Assembly: GCA_039621445.1 (NCBI GenBank)
Contig: CP154954.1
Span: 29,211,411-29,275,410 of the forward strand
Length of the DNA: 64,000 nucleotides
Direction of reading: 5' to 3'
From: Euglena gracilis
Taxonomy: Eukaryota; Euglenida; Euglenophyceae; Euglenales
Positions 24,187 through 34,051 of this stretch are shown piece by piece. How positions within the stretch are numbered: position 1 is the first letter of the stretch; every line of letters begins with the position of its first letter. A program made the translations under genes and the position numbers. Under the pieces are notes generated by a model. It was not told where the DNA came from. It saw only the letters and a program-made list of their open reading frames with translations, and did no database searches.

Positions 24187-24912
24187 GGGATGCGCTGGAC
24201 GGCCCTCGGAAAAAAAATGCGCAAAAAATGCGCAAAAAAAAACGCGCAAAAAAATGCGCTGAGTTTGTGACATTCCTAAGGGACTTAGAAAAGGACTTAG
24301 AAAAATTTCCAACAGTAAACCCAAAATTAAACCAAAATCACCAAAAAGAGCTGAAATGAAGGCATTTTGGCCAAAAAATGCATGACCAAGGCGTCACTCT
24401 CCGTTCACCATAACCAACAATGTCAGCCATGGTTGCCCCTTACTTGTGACCAGGGGAGTGGGATTCCCGCCTTGGTTACGTGTCAATGTGGGGTCTCTGA
24501 AACCCCTGGTGTCCTCATCGTCATTGGATGAGTACTCACACCTCATCACCCAAGGGTTTTCTCTTGACGCGGGTCCCTTGGGTGGAAAAAAGTGCAAAAA
24601 TGGGTTCGTTGGTTACAGAAATGGGTCAGTTGAACGTGGGCAAAATTCGGTGAGCAATGTGATTTGGGTGGAAAATGTGCAAAAATGGCAAAATGTGCAA
24701 AATTGGGCAAAAAATGCGCAAAAAAAATGCGCAAAAATGGAAAATATGCAAAATTGGGCAAAAAAATGCTCCAAAAAATGCGCAAAAAATGGAAAATGTG
24801 CAAAAACGGGGGGGGGGGAATGTGCAAAAAAAAATGCGCAAAAATGTGCATTTTTGAAAAATTGACAAAAATGCGCAAAAAAAATGCGCAAAAATGCGGA
24901 AAAATGCGCAAC
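24187..24912. repeat. Interrupted AAAATGCGCAAAA arrays
   Basis: The palindromic core TGCGCA or TGTGCA embedded in A runs occurs about 25 times, in two clusters (24210-24260 and 24670-24912). Frames read on either strand give Lys/Met/Cys or His/Phe/Cys repeats and are not genes. It lies inside an intron of the RRM gene. Confidence 0.8.
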
Positions 24913-25399
24913 GCATTTCCCCCCCTGCAATGTTAATAATATTAATATTTTAATTTCTGTCAGCCAGGCAAAATTCTCTGAACACCTGGAACAACTTTTG
25001 GTTTTTTTTAAAAAAATGCTGTTGCAACCACAGCTTGGGATAAACCTGCTGGGGCAAACATGTAGCCAAGAGACTCGTCGTCCCTCTCAGGAGCAACATG
25101 CTCTTCCTGGAGGGCTCCCGACCAAAGGGGGCGGTGGGGAGCGCCTGGAAGTTAACTTGCTTGGAAATATGAGTCACTCTGTGGTTGGAAGGACAGGCAC
25201 TGTCGGAGCTGGGATGGAGAAAAGATTGGGGCTGGGCATTGATTGACCATCAACCGCACACGGATAATGACTTCATCAGAGGGAAGCGTTTCACAGTCGC
25301 GGAGAAAGCCCAAGTGAACTGATACAAAAAGAAAAGAGCAGAAACGTTGTTTTGGAGTGAATTTTTCCGGAATGGGGAAATGGGTAAATGAACGTCCAC
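24913..25399. other. Intron; no gene seen
   Basis: Mixed sequence leading to the donor of the exon at 25400-25605. No supported feature. Confidence 0.35.
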
Positions 25400-25605
25400 C
25401 CGGGAACGATGGGAGGGGGCTGGGGCTGGGGAGGGACCCCGCTGAACAGGGTTCCCATCGGCCCAGGCGTTGCAGGGATGGGAGGGACCACAATGGGGGC
25501 CACGGGGCCGGGCCCAAAGAGAGGCGGGCTGGCGGGCAGCAGGCTGGGGGGTGCAAGGTGGAGCGGTCCTGACAAGCCCACTGCCGGAGGTAATGGGGTC
25601 AAGGA
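25400..25605 (-). CDS. RRM gene, Pro-rich exon
   Basis: Acceptor GGTTGCAAGCCAG and donor CCCGG|GTGGAC bound a 206-nt exon rich in Pro, Gly, Leu and Val (contains LFGPGPVAPIVVPPIP and GVPPQPQPPP). It has no fold motif; it reads as a disordered linker between RNA-binding domains. It is on the same strand and between the other Pro-rich exons, which suggests the same gene. The phase from here to 22982 does not join directly, so another exon or a different donor is possible. Confidence 0.55.
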
Positions 25606-25794
25606 CTGGCTTGCAACCGTGAAGATGTGGTCCAAAAGTTCTGGAGTGTGAGTATTGAAAGATCAAAAAACCACAACACAGGCCTGATAAACGCTAGAAA
25701 CTGGCATTGTTCCACTCATGAACGTCATCCACTGGGTGGGTCAGTTAAAGCATTTTTGACCCACCCTCGGGATCCCCCACGCAAGGAACAGGGC

Positions 25795-26608
25795 CAGGGT
25801 TCGATATAAGGACAGGTGGGGGGGGTCCGACCCCCCCCCCCTGCGGGCCAGGAGGGGGGGGGGTGGGGGGACACCCCCCCCCACCTACCGACTTTCAGCC
25901 CGGCGCGAAGCGCCGGGCCGAAAATTTTTGACCCCCCAAAATGACCAAAAGTGCCATTTTGGGCACTTTTTGGGCAAAAATGTGCCAAAAATGCAAAATA
26001 TTTTCGGCGCAAAGCGCCGGAGGAAAAAATTGACCCTTTTGGGGGGGGGTCCCGGGAACCCCCCCCCGAGGGTCGGTCCGGGCCCCCCTGGCAGGTGGGG
26101 GGGGGGGTGGTCCGGAGTCAGGCTTTTGCTTAAGGACCCCCGGGGGGGGGGGGGGATACTGGCTAGCCAATCGGCTAGACACTGGAAATAGTGGACTAGC
26201 TAGACCCCCCCTCCCCCCGGGGGGGGGGGGTCCGGGGGTCCCCCGGACTGGAAAAAAATTTTTCCTCCGGCGCTGCGCGCCGGAGGAAAAATGAGGTTTT
26301 TAACAGGTTTTTGGCTGATTTTGTTCCAAAAATTCCCAAAAATGGCCAAAACGGGCATTTTTGGGGGTCCCAAAAAAATTTTCGGCGCTTCGCGCCGGTC
26401 ACTGGAAAAAAAATTTCCACTAGCTAGCCCTGCTAGAAAACCCACTAGCCAAATTTGGACTAGCTGCAGTCCAGCCCCCCCCCCCGGGGGGGTACTGCAA
26501 TCCCTTAAGCAAAAGCCTGGTCCGGACCCCCCCTGCGGGCCAGGAGGGGGGGGGGGTGGGGGACACCCCCCACCTAAACCATGTACGCCCTCCTTATATC
26601 AAACCCTG
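25795..26608. mobile_element. hAT-like non-autonomous element, 814 bp, containing a second element
   Basis: Termini CAGGGTTYGATATAAGG are inverted repeats. No clear target duplication was found (AACAGGGC versus TTGGGTCA). The interior has direct repeats of a CTGCGGGCCAGGAGGGG block at both sides, GC hairpins (GGCGC-gaa-GCGCC at 25904 and GGCGC-aaa-GCGCC at 26004) and A/T flanks. A smaller hAT-like element (26119-26519) has inserted into it. It lies in an intron of the RRM gene. Confidence 0.6.
26119..26519. mobile_element. hAT-like non-autonomous element nested in the 25795-26608 element
   Basis: Inverted ends CAGGCTTTTGCTTAAGG. Flanks GTCCGGAG (one base removed from the left end) and GTCCGGAC match at 7 of 8. 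Inside: CCCCCGGGGG blocks, CTAGCTAG motifs and two GC hairpins (about 26268 and 26382). The TTAAGGACCCC inner edge is shared with the element at 42124-42569. Confidence 0.65.
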
Positions 26609-27390
26609 TTGGGTCAACTGCCCCCCACATCCAATACGCCAAGGCGGGGTTGGTATGAGCCCCATATGAACCCTACAAACCCCGAGGACAATGAAAAGAA
26701 AAGCAGGCAATGATACTCCTTCGCTGCTGGGTTCAACTGGTCCCATTTACAATTCAACCTTGGCTTGCAGAATTCACAATAACTAAAACATTTTCGAGCT
26801 GAAGTTTTTAAGGTGTCCTGATTTCAGAAGGCTTCAAACGAATTTTTAAGGAACAAGAGGGACCGGTGGGGTGAGTGTTTGGTTATCTTTTTGGTATCAT
26901 TCAGCATTGGTATGCTGGGGGAACAAAACACCTTGTAATTCGCAGCATGGTTTTGCTGGAGACCAAAGAGCACTTCACCCATTTCGGCTCCTTCTAGACA
27001 TCAAAAGCTCAAACCGACTGCCCTTATTGGCGATCACCACGAGAATCAGGGAATGGAGGGAATGAATGTATGTATGTGAATTTGGTGATGACAATCCATG
27101 TTTGGGGGAGTTAAGGTAAACTGAGCAGGCTGGCCAGCTATTTGTCCACCTGGGGGCATCGGCATAGCAAATCTGACTCAACGAGGAGGGATTTTTGAAG
27201 ATTAAAAGGCTGTGATTCAAAACAAAAGCATTTTGACCCATTTTTTGAAGAAAAAAACCGTTCGGAGTTTAAAAAAAAAACTGGTGAGATCCCATACCCA
27301 TGCAAACCTGCGAAATAATCCATTTTTTCCAAACACAAAAAGAAATGCATGGATGGATTACTAGTTAAGGTAATGCACGTCATCGGGAAC
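26609..27390. other. Intron; no gene seen
   Basis: No exon with splice support. Minus-strand open frames continue from the exon at 27391 but only past its donor. Confidence 0.4.
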
Positions 27391-27648
27391 CTGAAGCTGA
27401 GACAAATGCCAAGCGGACTCAAATGAAAAGTGCCAGGAGAGCCCAAAGGGCCGGCACCTGGATTCCAACCTTCCGCGGCGGCTGCAGGGGCATTTGGAAT
27501 CCCAATAGACGGCGGAAGCGGTGGACCACTGGGCGGGAAGCCTCCACCTGCCGGAGGGGTGGGAGAGAGGGTGGAGGGGGCGTACACAGTGATGCTGCGC
27601 CCGTTGGAGTACAACGTCATGGGTGTGAGAACCTGCATGGTTGTGAAC
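27391..27648 (-). CDS. RRM gene, upstream Pro/Gly-rich exon
   Basis: Acceptor CCTCTTTTCAG and donor CTTCAG|GTTCCC bound 258 nt. The encoded segment begins with TTMQVLTPMTLYSNGRSITVY, then turns Pro/Gly/Ala-rich (GGGFPPSGPPLPPSIGIP). It has the same composition as the other linker exons of the RRM gene downstream. It is probably the most 5' exon seen; the start codon exon is not identified. Confidence 0.55.
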
Positions 27649-29313
27649 CTGAAAAGAGGACGCGGGAGAAAAATAAAAGGCAGTGGTGTACAGGAAGGCC
27701 TGCCTAATTTGAAACCATTGCTTTTGAGGGGGTAGGGGGGTAAGCCTTTGGACCACCCCCTCCCCGGGTCCAAAAAGAACCTCTGATTGGTCTGTCCCCA
27801 AAACATTGTTGAAAGGCATGCTCTGAAACAAAACGCAAAACTTGAAATTTCATGATTAATTTTTGAACTATTTCTGTCCAGTCCCTTGCCATCACCGCCC
27901 AAGGCTGGAGAAGGTCTTCTCAGCATCTTGGCACCATCTGGGACCAAGGGAGATCAGGCAGTAGACTTTGGTCATTTTGGACCCTCCCCTCCCCCCTATG
28001 GTGAAATTCACCGTTTGAAACTTCACCGGGTGTGACACTTCTAAAGCCTTATTTGGTTGCATATGGTTGACTTTTTCATCCCGATGCCTATAAGCTCAAC
28101 AGTGGACGTGGCTATGGCTTGCCTCCCCCCACTGTCCAAACGGGCTGCCGGCACGCCGGCCGCGACACCATCGCCTGTATATACCTATGTACACACCGTC
28201 AAGCCAATGTCCTGTGGCATCTCAACCGTCTTGCAAATTGTTTCCAGGACCCTCCACGGTTTGTTTTAAAGTGAAGAAGTGGCAGGCAGAGCTTTATTTA
28301 TTTCCTCGGGAATGAAATGAATAATGTTGATGAGAAGTATATTCACTCCATATCATCATTGCTGCTGCCGGTGGTGGTGGTGGTAGCAACGTCGGCGTGT
28401 GTGCAGCAGTTCCCCGGGGGGGGGGGGGTCCAGCAGCAGTTCGTTTCCAGCCACAAGCCTTTTCTCCAGCCGGAGGCTGGACCCCCCCCCAGGGGTCCTT
28501 AAGAAATCCCCTGACCCCGCCAGAGGCAGTTTTTTTTTCTATTCAATTCAATTCAATTCAATTCAATTCAATTTTTTGGACCCCAAAATTGACCCCCCAA
28601 AAGAGGGTCCCCCGAGCTGCCCCCCCCCCTGTCCCCCCCAGGGGGTGGGTTTGTGGGTGATTATGCTCTTGGAGGTCAGACAGGGGGGGGGTCTCGGACT
28701 CCTCCCAGTGAAATTCACCGGATATTCACCGGAGGGGGGAGGGGGGGTACCCTTGGCTATTTTTCACCGGTGAAGTTCACCAGTGAACTTCACCGCTTTG
28801 ATCATCATCATCAAAGCAGTTAGGGGGGAAATTTTAATAGAAGAAATTTTGCTCTTTCTCCTCTCAAAATAGTCATTTTGAGGTTGATGGCTCATGGATT
28901 TCCATCAAAATTTCTGAAAACTAATCCAAAAATGCCATTTTCGGTTATTTTTGACCATTTTTGGCCAAAAAAAGTGCTCTTGTCCTGTCATCCCCTCGCC
29001 GTTTTGCATGGATTTTCATGCAAAATGCCATTTTCCGAGCATATGGGGTGTTTTATGACTCTTTTTGTGGCACTTTTGGTACTAGAGGTGACATAGAGGA
29101 GGTAGAGGTAGAGGTGGTTGACATAGAGGTGGAGGCCTTTGAACTCTACCTCTACCTCTATGCAGCCCTGATGTACCATCCCTTTCCTCCAGAGGTTCGG
29201 CAGCCACCCCCCCCCTTGGTGGTCGGAACCCCTCGACACGGCAAATTGGGGACCCCCCCTCCCCTCGGCACGGCATGCCAAACCATACCAATGTCCCTTT
29301 CTTTTCCTCACAG
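27649..29313. other. No confident gene; coding-like minus stretch at 28100-28250
   Basis: A minus-strand frame at 28100-28250 (contains EMPQDIGLTVCT, then after an in-frame TAG next to a GTATAT donor-like site, VYTGDGVAAGVPAARLDSGG) reads like protein but lacks partner exons. An (ATTCA)n array lies at 28535-28572. Poly-G/C blocks occur at 28415 and 28480-28760. Confidence 0.35.
28535..28572. repeat. (ATTCA)n pentanucleotide array
   Basis: About seven perfect ATTCA units followed by a T run. Confidence 0.9.
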
Positions 29314-29369
29314 GGCTGTGGATGCGGCAAGCAGTTCATCCACCGATGTTCAACCAGCACCTTGGAAAC
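29314..29369 (+). CDS. Acidic protein, internal exon
   Basis: Acceptor TTTTCCTCACAG, donor GAAAC|GTGTGA. The short exon encodes AVDAASSSSTDVQPAPWK. Its spare C combines with the first two bases of the exon at 29420 to an Arg codon, so phases agree. Upstream exons were not found. Confidence 0.55.
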
Positions 29370-29419
29370 GTGTGATGTTTGACCTCTCCCATCCTTCCCT
29401 CCCCTTTCATTCGTCACAG

Positions 29420-29617
29420 GGGCAGTGACAGCAGCAGCAAACAGTGAAGTGGAAATGGACATTGAAGGTGTTATCGAGGGAGTGGACGGGGTCCAGTTTG
29501 TGGATGCAGAAGATGACAGCAACGCAGTGGAAGATGTGGGTGAAGTTGCTGAGTGTACAGACGTCATTGACAAGGCTGCAGAGGAGGCTGCAGCCAGTTC
29601 AGAAAGACTGATGGGAG
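29420..29617 (+). CDS. Acidic protein, main exon
   Basis: Acceptor ATTCGTCACAG and donor GGGAG|GTGACT bound 198 nt in frame with its neighbours. The product is highly acidic (contains EMDIEGVIEGVDGVQF and AEDDSNAVEDVGEV) with an Ala/Glu-rich end. I do not recognise a family. Such segments are common in nuclear or chromatin-associated proteins, but that is only a composition argument. The complementary frame is Ser/Thr-rich and has no splice support. Confidence 0.62.
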
Positions 29618-29708
29618 GTGACTTTTGCTGCCACCCCAGGTATTTCTTTTAAGTTTCGGGAAGCCCCCCGGGAGTTCTGGATTTCTGGACATTCTGGTCT
29701 GCCCACAG

Positions 29709-29761
29709 CACTGGCAGTGGAGCAGGCCCAGCAGCTTGAGCTTGGTCAGAGGGTTTTATGA
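29709..29761 (+). CDS. Acidic protein, possible last exon
   Basis: Acceptor CTGCCCACAG opens a phase-matched short exon (LAVEQAQQLELGQRVL) that ends in TGA at 29759-29761. No AATAAA was seen close behind, so the 3' end is unproven. Confidence 0.45.
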
Positions 29762-29879
29762 GGAAGCTTGGTCTGTTTGTTTGCCTGGGGTTGCTGAAAT
29801 TTACACAGTTGTGTCATTTGTAGTTATTTTGCTGACTATCGATCCTCTGCCTTGGACAATCGTACAAATTGTGGCCCCG

Positions 29880-30460
29880 TCATTTATTTTGCCAGCGCCC
29901 CGTTTTGGGCCGCCAACCCATTGACTTTGGGTCAAAAAACCGGGTCAAAAAAGTCAAAAAAAAATCGAAAATTTTTTTTGCCCAAAACGATGTTTTTTGG
30001 CCTCCCGGACCCGGAAAAACTGATTTTGAGCCGAAAATGAGCGTTTTTCGACCCGTCAGCGCCCCGTTTTGGGCCGCCAACCCATTGACTATGGGTCAAA
30101 ACCGGGTCAAAAAAGTCGAAAAAATCGAAAAAAAATTTTGCCCAAAACGATGTTTTTGGGCCTCCCGGACCCGCAAAAACTGTTTTTGAGCCGAAAATGA
30201 GCGGTTTTCGACCCACCAGCGCGCCGTTTTGGGCCGCCAACCCATTGACTTTGGGTCAAAACCGGGTCAAAAAAGTCGAAAAAAATCGAAATTTTTTTTT
30301 GCCCAAAACGATGTTTTTTGGCCTCCCGGACCCTGTCTTTGAGCCAAAAATGAGCGATTTTTGACCCCTTGGCCTCCCGATTCGGGCACAAAACCCTTGC
30401 ATTTCAGTCAAAAGAGCTCCACGGAGTGGCTGGTATATATGGGGGGGTCGCTGAGCTCTT
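29880..30460. repeat. Tandem ~165-bp repeat plus unique tail, copy 1 of a dispersed family
   Basis: Three units start near 29892, 30057 and 30218 with CAGCGCCCCGTTTTGGGCCG. Each ends near GAGCCGAAAATGAGCG. They are followed by a tail with CTTGGCCTCCCG and GTGGCTGGTATATATGGGG. The same units and tail recur at 31800-32230. Confidence 0.8.
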
Positions 30461-30837
30461 ATCCCTTTATGGGCAAGAGCGAAGCTTACCCCTGGGGGAA
30501 AACCCCCCCCGAACCCCCCCCCTCGGGGCTACCTCGGGGGGGGTTATAGGTCCCGGAACTGTTGGTGAAAAACCGACCCCCCAAAATGACCCCGAAACCC
30601 CCCCCAAATTGACAATTTTTGGCAAATTTGGTCAAAAATGGCACTTTTGATGATGGTAGGTGTCAAAAAAAAATGCCCAGAAAACAGTTTTTGGGTGGTT
30701 TGCGGCCGAAAAAAATCGTCCCCGGCGGCTTTCATTTTTCTTCCCTGAAGGGGGGGGTTTATAGGTCCCGGTTTGGTTGGTCGGCCCGAGGGGGGGGGGG
30801 GTTATAGGTGGGGGGGGAGTTTATAGGTGGGGGGGGT
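30461..30837. repeat. Poly-G TTATAGGT inserts
   Basis: GGGGGGTTATAGG and GGTTTATAGG motifs recur about six times between 30535 and 30850. This is the reverse orientation of the 9540-9790 array. No gene. Confidence 0.55.
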
Positions 30838-31245
30838 TTATAATTGGGGGGGGGGGTTACAGTGGATCAGCCGGGGCCTGACCTCCTCCTTCTCCCGCCT
30901 CTCCCTTTCCTCCCTTTCCCGCCTGTCCCTTTCCTCCGCCGCCTGCCGCTCCTTCTCTTCCCGCTCCTCCCGTTCCCGCTCCCTCTCCCCCTCCTGCTCC
31001 CTCGCCCTCTCCACCTCAATCCGCCTCTCTTCCTCCCTTTCCCTCTCCTCTCGGCGCCTCTCCTCCTCCCGGGCCCTCCGCTGCTGCTCCTCCTGTTCCC
31101 TCTCCCTCTCCCTCTCCCTCTCCCTCTCCCTCTGCTCTTCCCGCCGCCGCTCCGCCTCCCTCTCCGGCTCCGGCGGCGGCTCGGGAACCGGCAGATTATC
31201 ACCATGATCCCGGCCCCGTTCCCGGAATTTTTTTTTTTCAGTCGC
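30838..31245 (-). other. Arg/Glu-repeat frame, coding status unclear
   Basis: The minus strand is open for about 400 nt and encodes long RERERE and REEER runs with a less repetitive start (NLPVPEPPPEPEREAERR). The plus strand is an equally open Ser/Arg/Leu frame. Arg/Glu repeats occur in real splicing and chromatin proteins, but a (CCCTCT)n-type simple repeat gives the same result. No splice sites were found that decide it. Confidence 0.3.
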
Positions 31246-31289
31246 GAGCGACTGGATTCCTAGTTTCCGAATCACCTGGGTTTGACCCC

Positions 31290-31799
31290 CAACTCCCCGC
31301 CAGGCCCGAGTTATTCATGCGCGAAGGGGTCCAAACTGGGTAGGATTGGCCAACCCCCCTTTTTAAGCCCCCCCCCCTTTGGACTCTGCCATTTCGGCCA
31401 AAAAAATGTCAATTTTCAAAATATCTCCAAAATGAAGCAAAATCAAAGGAAATGTCAGGTGACCTAATTTGAAGCCCTTGGAACGCCCCATCTGCCGGTA
31501 TTTAGATTTCCCTGGCAACTCCCCGCCTGGCCCGAGAAACGGCCGTTTTCGGCCCGGATGGCCGTTTTGTACACTTTTCCCTCTGTTCGACTTAGCCGTT
31601 TTCGGGGGGTGGGGTCAAAAATTGATGTTTTCAAAATTTCTCGAAAATGATGCAAAATCAAAGGAAATGTCCGGAGACCTAAATTGAAGCCCTTGGAACG
31701 CTCTATCTACTGGGGTTTTGGTTTCCCCGCAGCTCACCGCCTAGCCCGAGATACGGCCATTTTTCAGCCAATTTACGCCATTTTGTACACTTTTCCCTC
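31290..31799. repeat. Tandem repeat, ~217-bp unit
   Basis: Units near 31291, 31516 and 31733 start with an ACTCCCCGCC-GGCCCGAG block. They carry GCAAAATCAAAGGAAATGTC and GAAGCCCTTGGAACG in two full copies. Degenerate, no gene. Confidence 0.75.
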
Positions 31800-32230
31800 T
31801 GTTTGACTTTTTCGATCAAAAAGTCGAACAAATCGTTTTCGGCCAAAAAAGTCGAAAAAATCGAAATTTTTTTGCCCAAAACGATGTTTTTTGGACTCCC
31901 GGACCCGGAAAACCTGATTTTGAGCCGAAAATGAGCGTTTTTCGACCCGCCAGCACCCCGTTTTGGGCCGCCAACCCATTGACTTTGGGCCAAACCCGGG
32001 TCAAAAAAGTCGAAAAAAATCGAAAAAAAATTTTTGGCCTGAAATGATGTTTTTTGGCCTCCCGGACCCGGAAAAACTGTCTTTGAGCCGAAAATGAGCG
32101 ATTTTTGACCCCTTGGCCTCCCGTTCCGGGCACAAAACACTTGCATTTCAGTCAAAAGAGCTCCACGGGGTGGCTGGTATATATGGGGGGGGGGGTCAAT
32201 GAAGGGGTGGGGGCGCGCTTATTAAGAGCT
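31800..32230. repeat. Dispersed ~165-bp repeat plus tail, copy 2
   Basis: Two units and the same tail as at 29880-30460 (CTTGGCCTCCCG, then CAGTCAAAAGAGCTCCACGG and GGTATATATGGGG). The unit number differs (two instead of three), so tandem copy number changed after or during dispersal. Confidence 0.8.
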
Positions 32231-32410
32231 CAGCAGTATTCAAAACCTGGTTCAATTGGGGGGGGCGTCAATTAGGGGGGGGTACCATCAATTAGGGGGT
32301 GCTTCAGCACAGAATCCCCCCGGGCAGTCAATTAGGGGGGGGGTCGAAAATTTTTTACATGGGGCATTTGGTCAATTATGGGGGGTCAATTAGGGGGGGG
32401 GGAGGTGGTA
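32231..32410. repeat. CAATTAGGGGG insert family, copy 1
   Basis: Repeated GTCAATTAGGGGGG motifs, with a core containing GGTGCTTCAGCAC and AATCCCCCCGGG. The same arrangement is at 37070-37225. Confidence 0.65.
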
Positions 32411-32590
32411 CCATGAAAAGTGCCAAGGAAAGTCCCAAGTGGGTGCCAGGCCCCCTGGGTGAATTGATGGCCCCAGCCAGTGGCAGGGCCTGCAGGCGCA
32501 AGGGGTCAGCCACCAGGGGGTTGTGGGGGTTGTGAGGCCCACACCCTCAACACAAACTGAACACTGCCAGCCGAAAAACATGCCTATCAA

Positions 32591-33611
32591 CCACGTGGCG
32601 GCTGTCCAGCATGCCGGGATCAGGCATGGCATGTGCCTGCCGGACATCATCAAGATTGCATGGGCTGAAGGAGTCAACACCAACCTGATGGATTATTATT
32701 CACGCTTTGATGCAGAGTGTGGATGTTCGTGGTGTGACAGTCGTGCAGCGGCAGCTGCTGCTGGCAGGCTCAGGGCCCATGGCAGGGTGGCCTCTGATGC
32801 CAGAGATGTGCATGCTGTGGAAGGATCTGGTGGAATGACGGCGTGGTGCATGACAGACCGTGCAATGACGGAATTGGACATTACAGACCGTGCAATGACG
32901 AAGTTGGGCATTACAGACCATGCAATGACGGAATTGGGCATTACAAACCATGCAATGACGGTTTGGGGCATGGGGGCCAAGGGCATGTCCAAGATGGTGA
33001 TGCAGGAATCGAGATGCTGGATGTTACAGATGGACATGTCAGACATGGACATGACAGACAGGGAGATGGAGATGTCCAGAAGTCAAGAGGAAGGAGAAGG
33101 AAGGAGCGCAGGCAGAAGGCGAAGGAGGCCCCGAGGGGCCGAGTCCGAAGCCCTGCCTGGGATGGTGTGGGCTGGGTCCCCCCTTGCAAGCCTGGGCCAC
33201 GTGGCGGGTGTGCAGCATGCCAGGATCAGGCGTGGCATGTGCCTACAGGACATCATCAAGATGGCATGGGCTGAAGGAGTCAACACCAACCTGATGGATT
33301 ATTATTCAAGTTTTGATGCAGAGTGTGGATGTTCGTGGTGTGCCAGTCGTGCAGCGGCAGCTGCTGCTGGCAGGCTCAGGGCCCATGGCAGGGTCTCTGA
33401 TGCCAGAGATGTGCATGCTGTGGAAGGATCTGGTGGAATGACGGCGTGGTGCATGACAGACCGTGCAATGACGAAGTTGGGCATTACAGACCATGCAATG
33501 ACGGTTTGGGGCATGGGGGCCCAGGACATGTCCAAGATGGTGATGCAGGAATCGAGATGCTGGATGTTACAGATGGACATGTCAGACATGGACATGACAG
33601 ACAGGGAGATT
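32591..33611. repeat. Tandem segmental duplication with internal 30-bp minisatellite
   Basis: Copy A (32591-33071) and copy B (33198-33611) start with CCACGTGGCGG and are nearly identical. Within each lies a 30-bp tandem (GCAATGACGGAATTGGGCAT-type). Copy A has four units and copy B two, plus a 3-bp deletion in B. A plus-strand frame stays open through both copies because unit and deletion lengths are multiples of three, giving DRAMTELGIT-like repeats. I cannot tell whether it is expressed; there is no recognised domain. Confidence 0.8.
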
Positions 33612-33994
33612 GGTTGGTTATCACGGATATTGTGATTCGGTTTGGCGGCTCGGCTCGGATGTTGTGTGGCTGACTTTGGGTTTGGAGATTGGAATTCCTG
33701 GTTGGATTTGTTGAGGGCTTTTGCAGGCCTTGCTTTTGTGGAGGATTCATTTGTGTTGGAAAAACCTGGGATTTTGATTTTTTCCCAAAAAAGAAAACCG
33801 AGTTCGGATTTTGCAGACTTCGGTTTGGATTTTGAGAACTGTGATTTTCATGGAACATTCGAACTCGGGGGGAGCGGTGGACCCTCCTCAGTTCAGGCCC
33901 AGGTGTGTGGGCCATTTTCTGAGAGCCACGTGTTGCGGCTGAGGGGCCAAACGGATGCCCTGTGATTTTTTGTTCATTTTTTCGGTGGGCCAAA
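33612..33994. other. No confident gene
   Basis: Frames on both strands are open (plus 33642-33965, minus 33612-33999), with a plus-strand Phe/Ser/Asp-rich reading. No domain or splice signal supports either. Confidence 0.3.
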
Positions 33995-34051
33995 GGCAAC
34001 GGTTACGCTCCCGTGCTGGAGTGCCACATTACCTGCAAGTTCACCACCATC
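33995..34051 (+). pseudogene. EEF1A: EF-1alpha gene fragment
   Basis: The stretch encodes GNGYAPVLECHITCKFTTI, a match to the well-known IGNGYAPVLDCH segment at the start of EF-1alpha domain III. The reading stops at a TGA shortly after. The following 80 bp (GGAACAATCAGGA, GAATTCCCA) are shared with the larger EF-1alpha pseudogene at 48812-49281, so both derive from the same source locus by DNA duplication. Confidence 0.8.
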
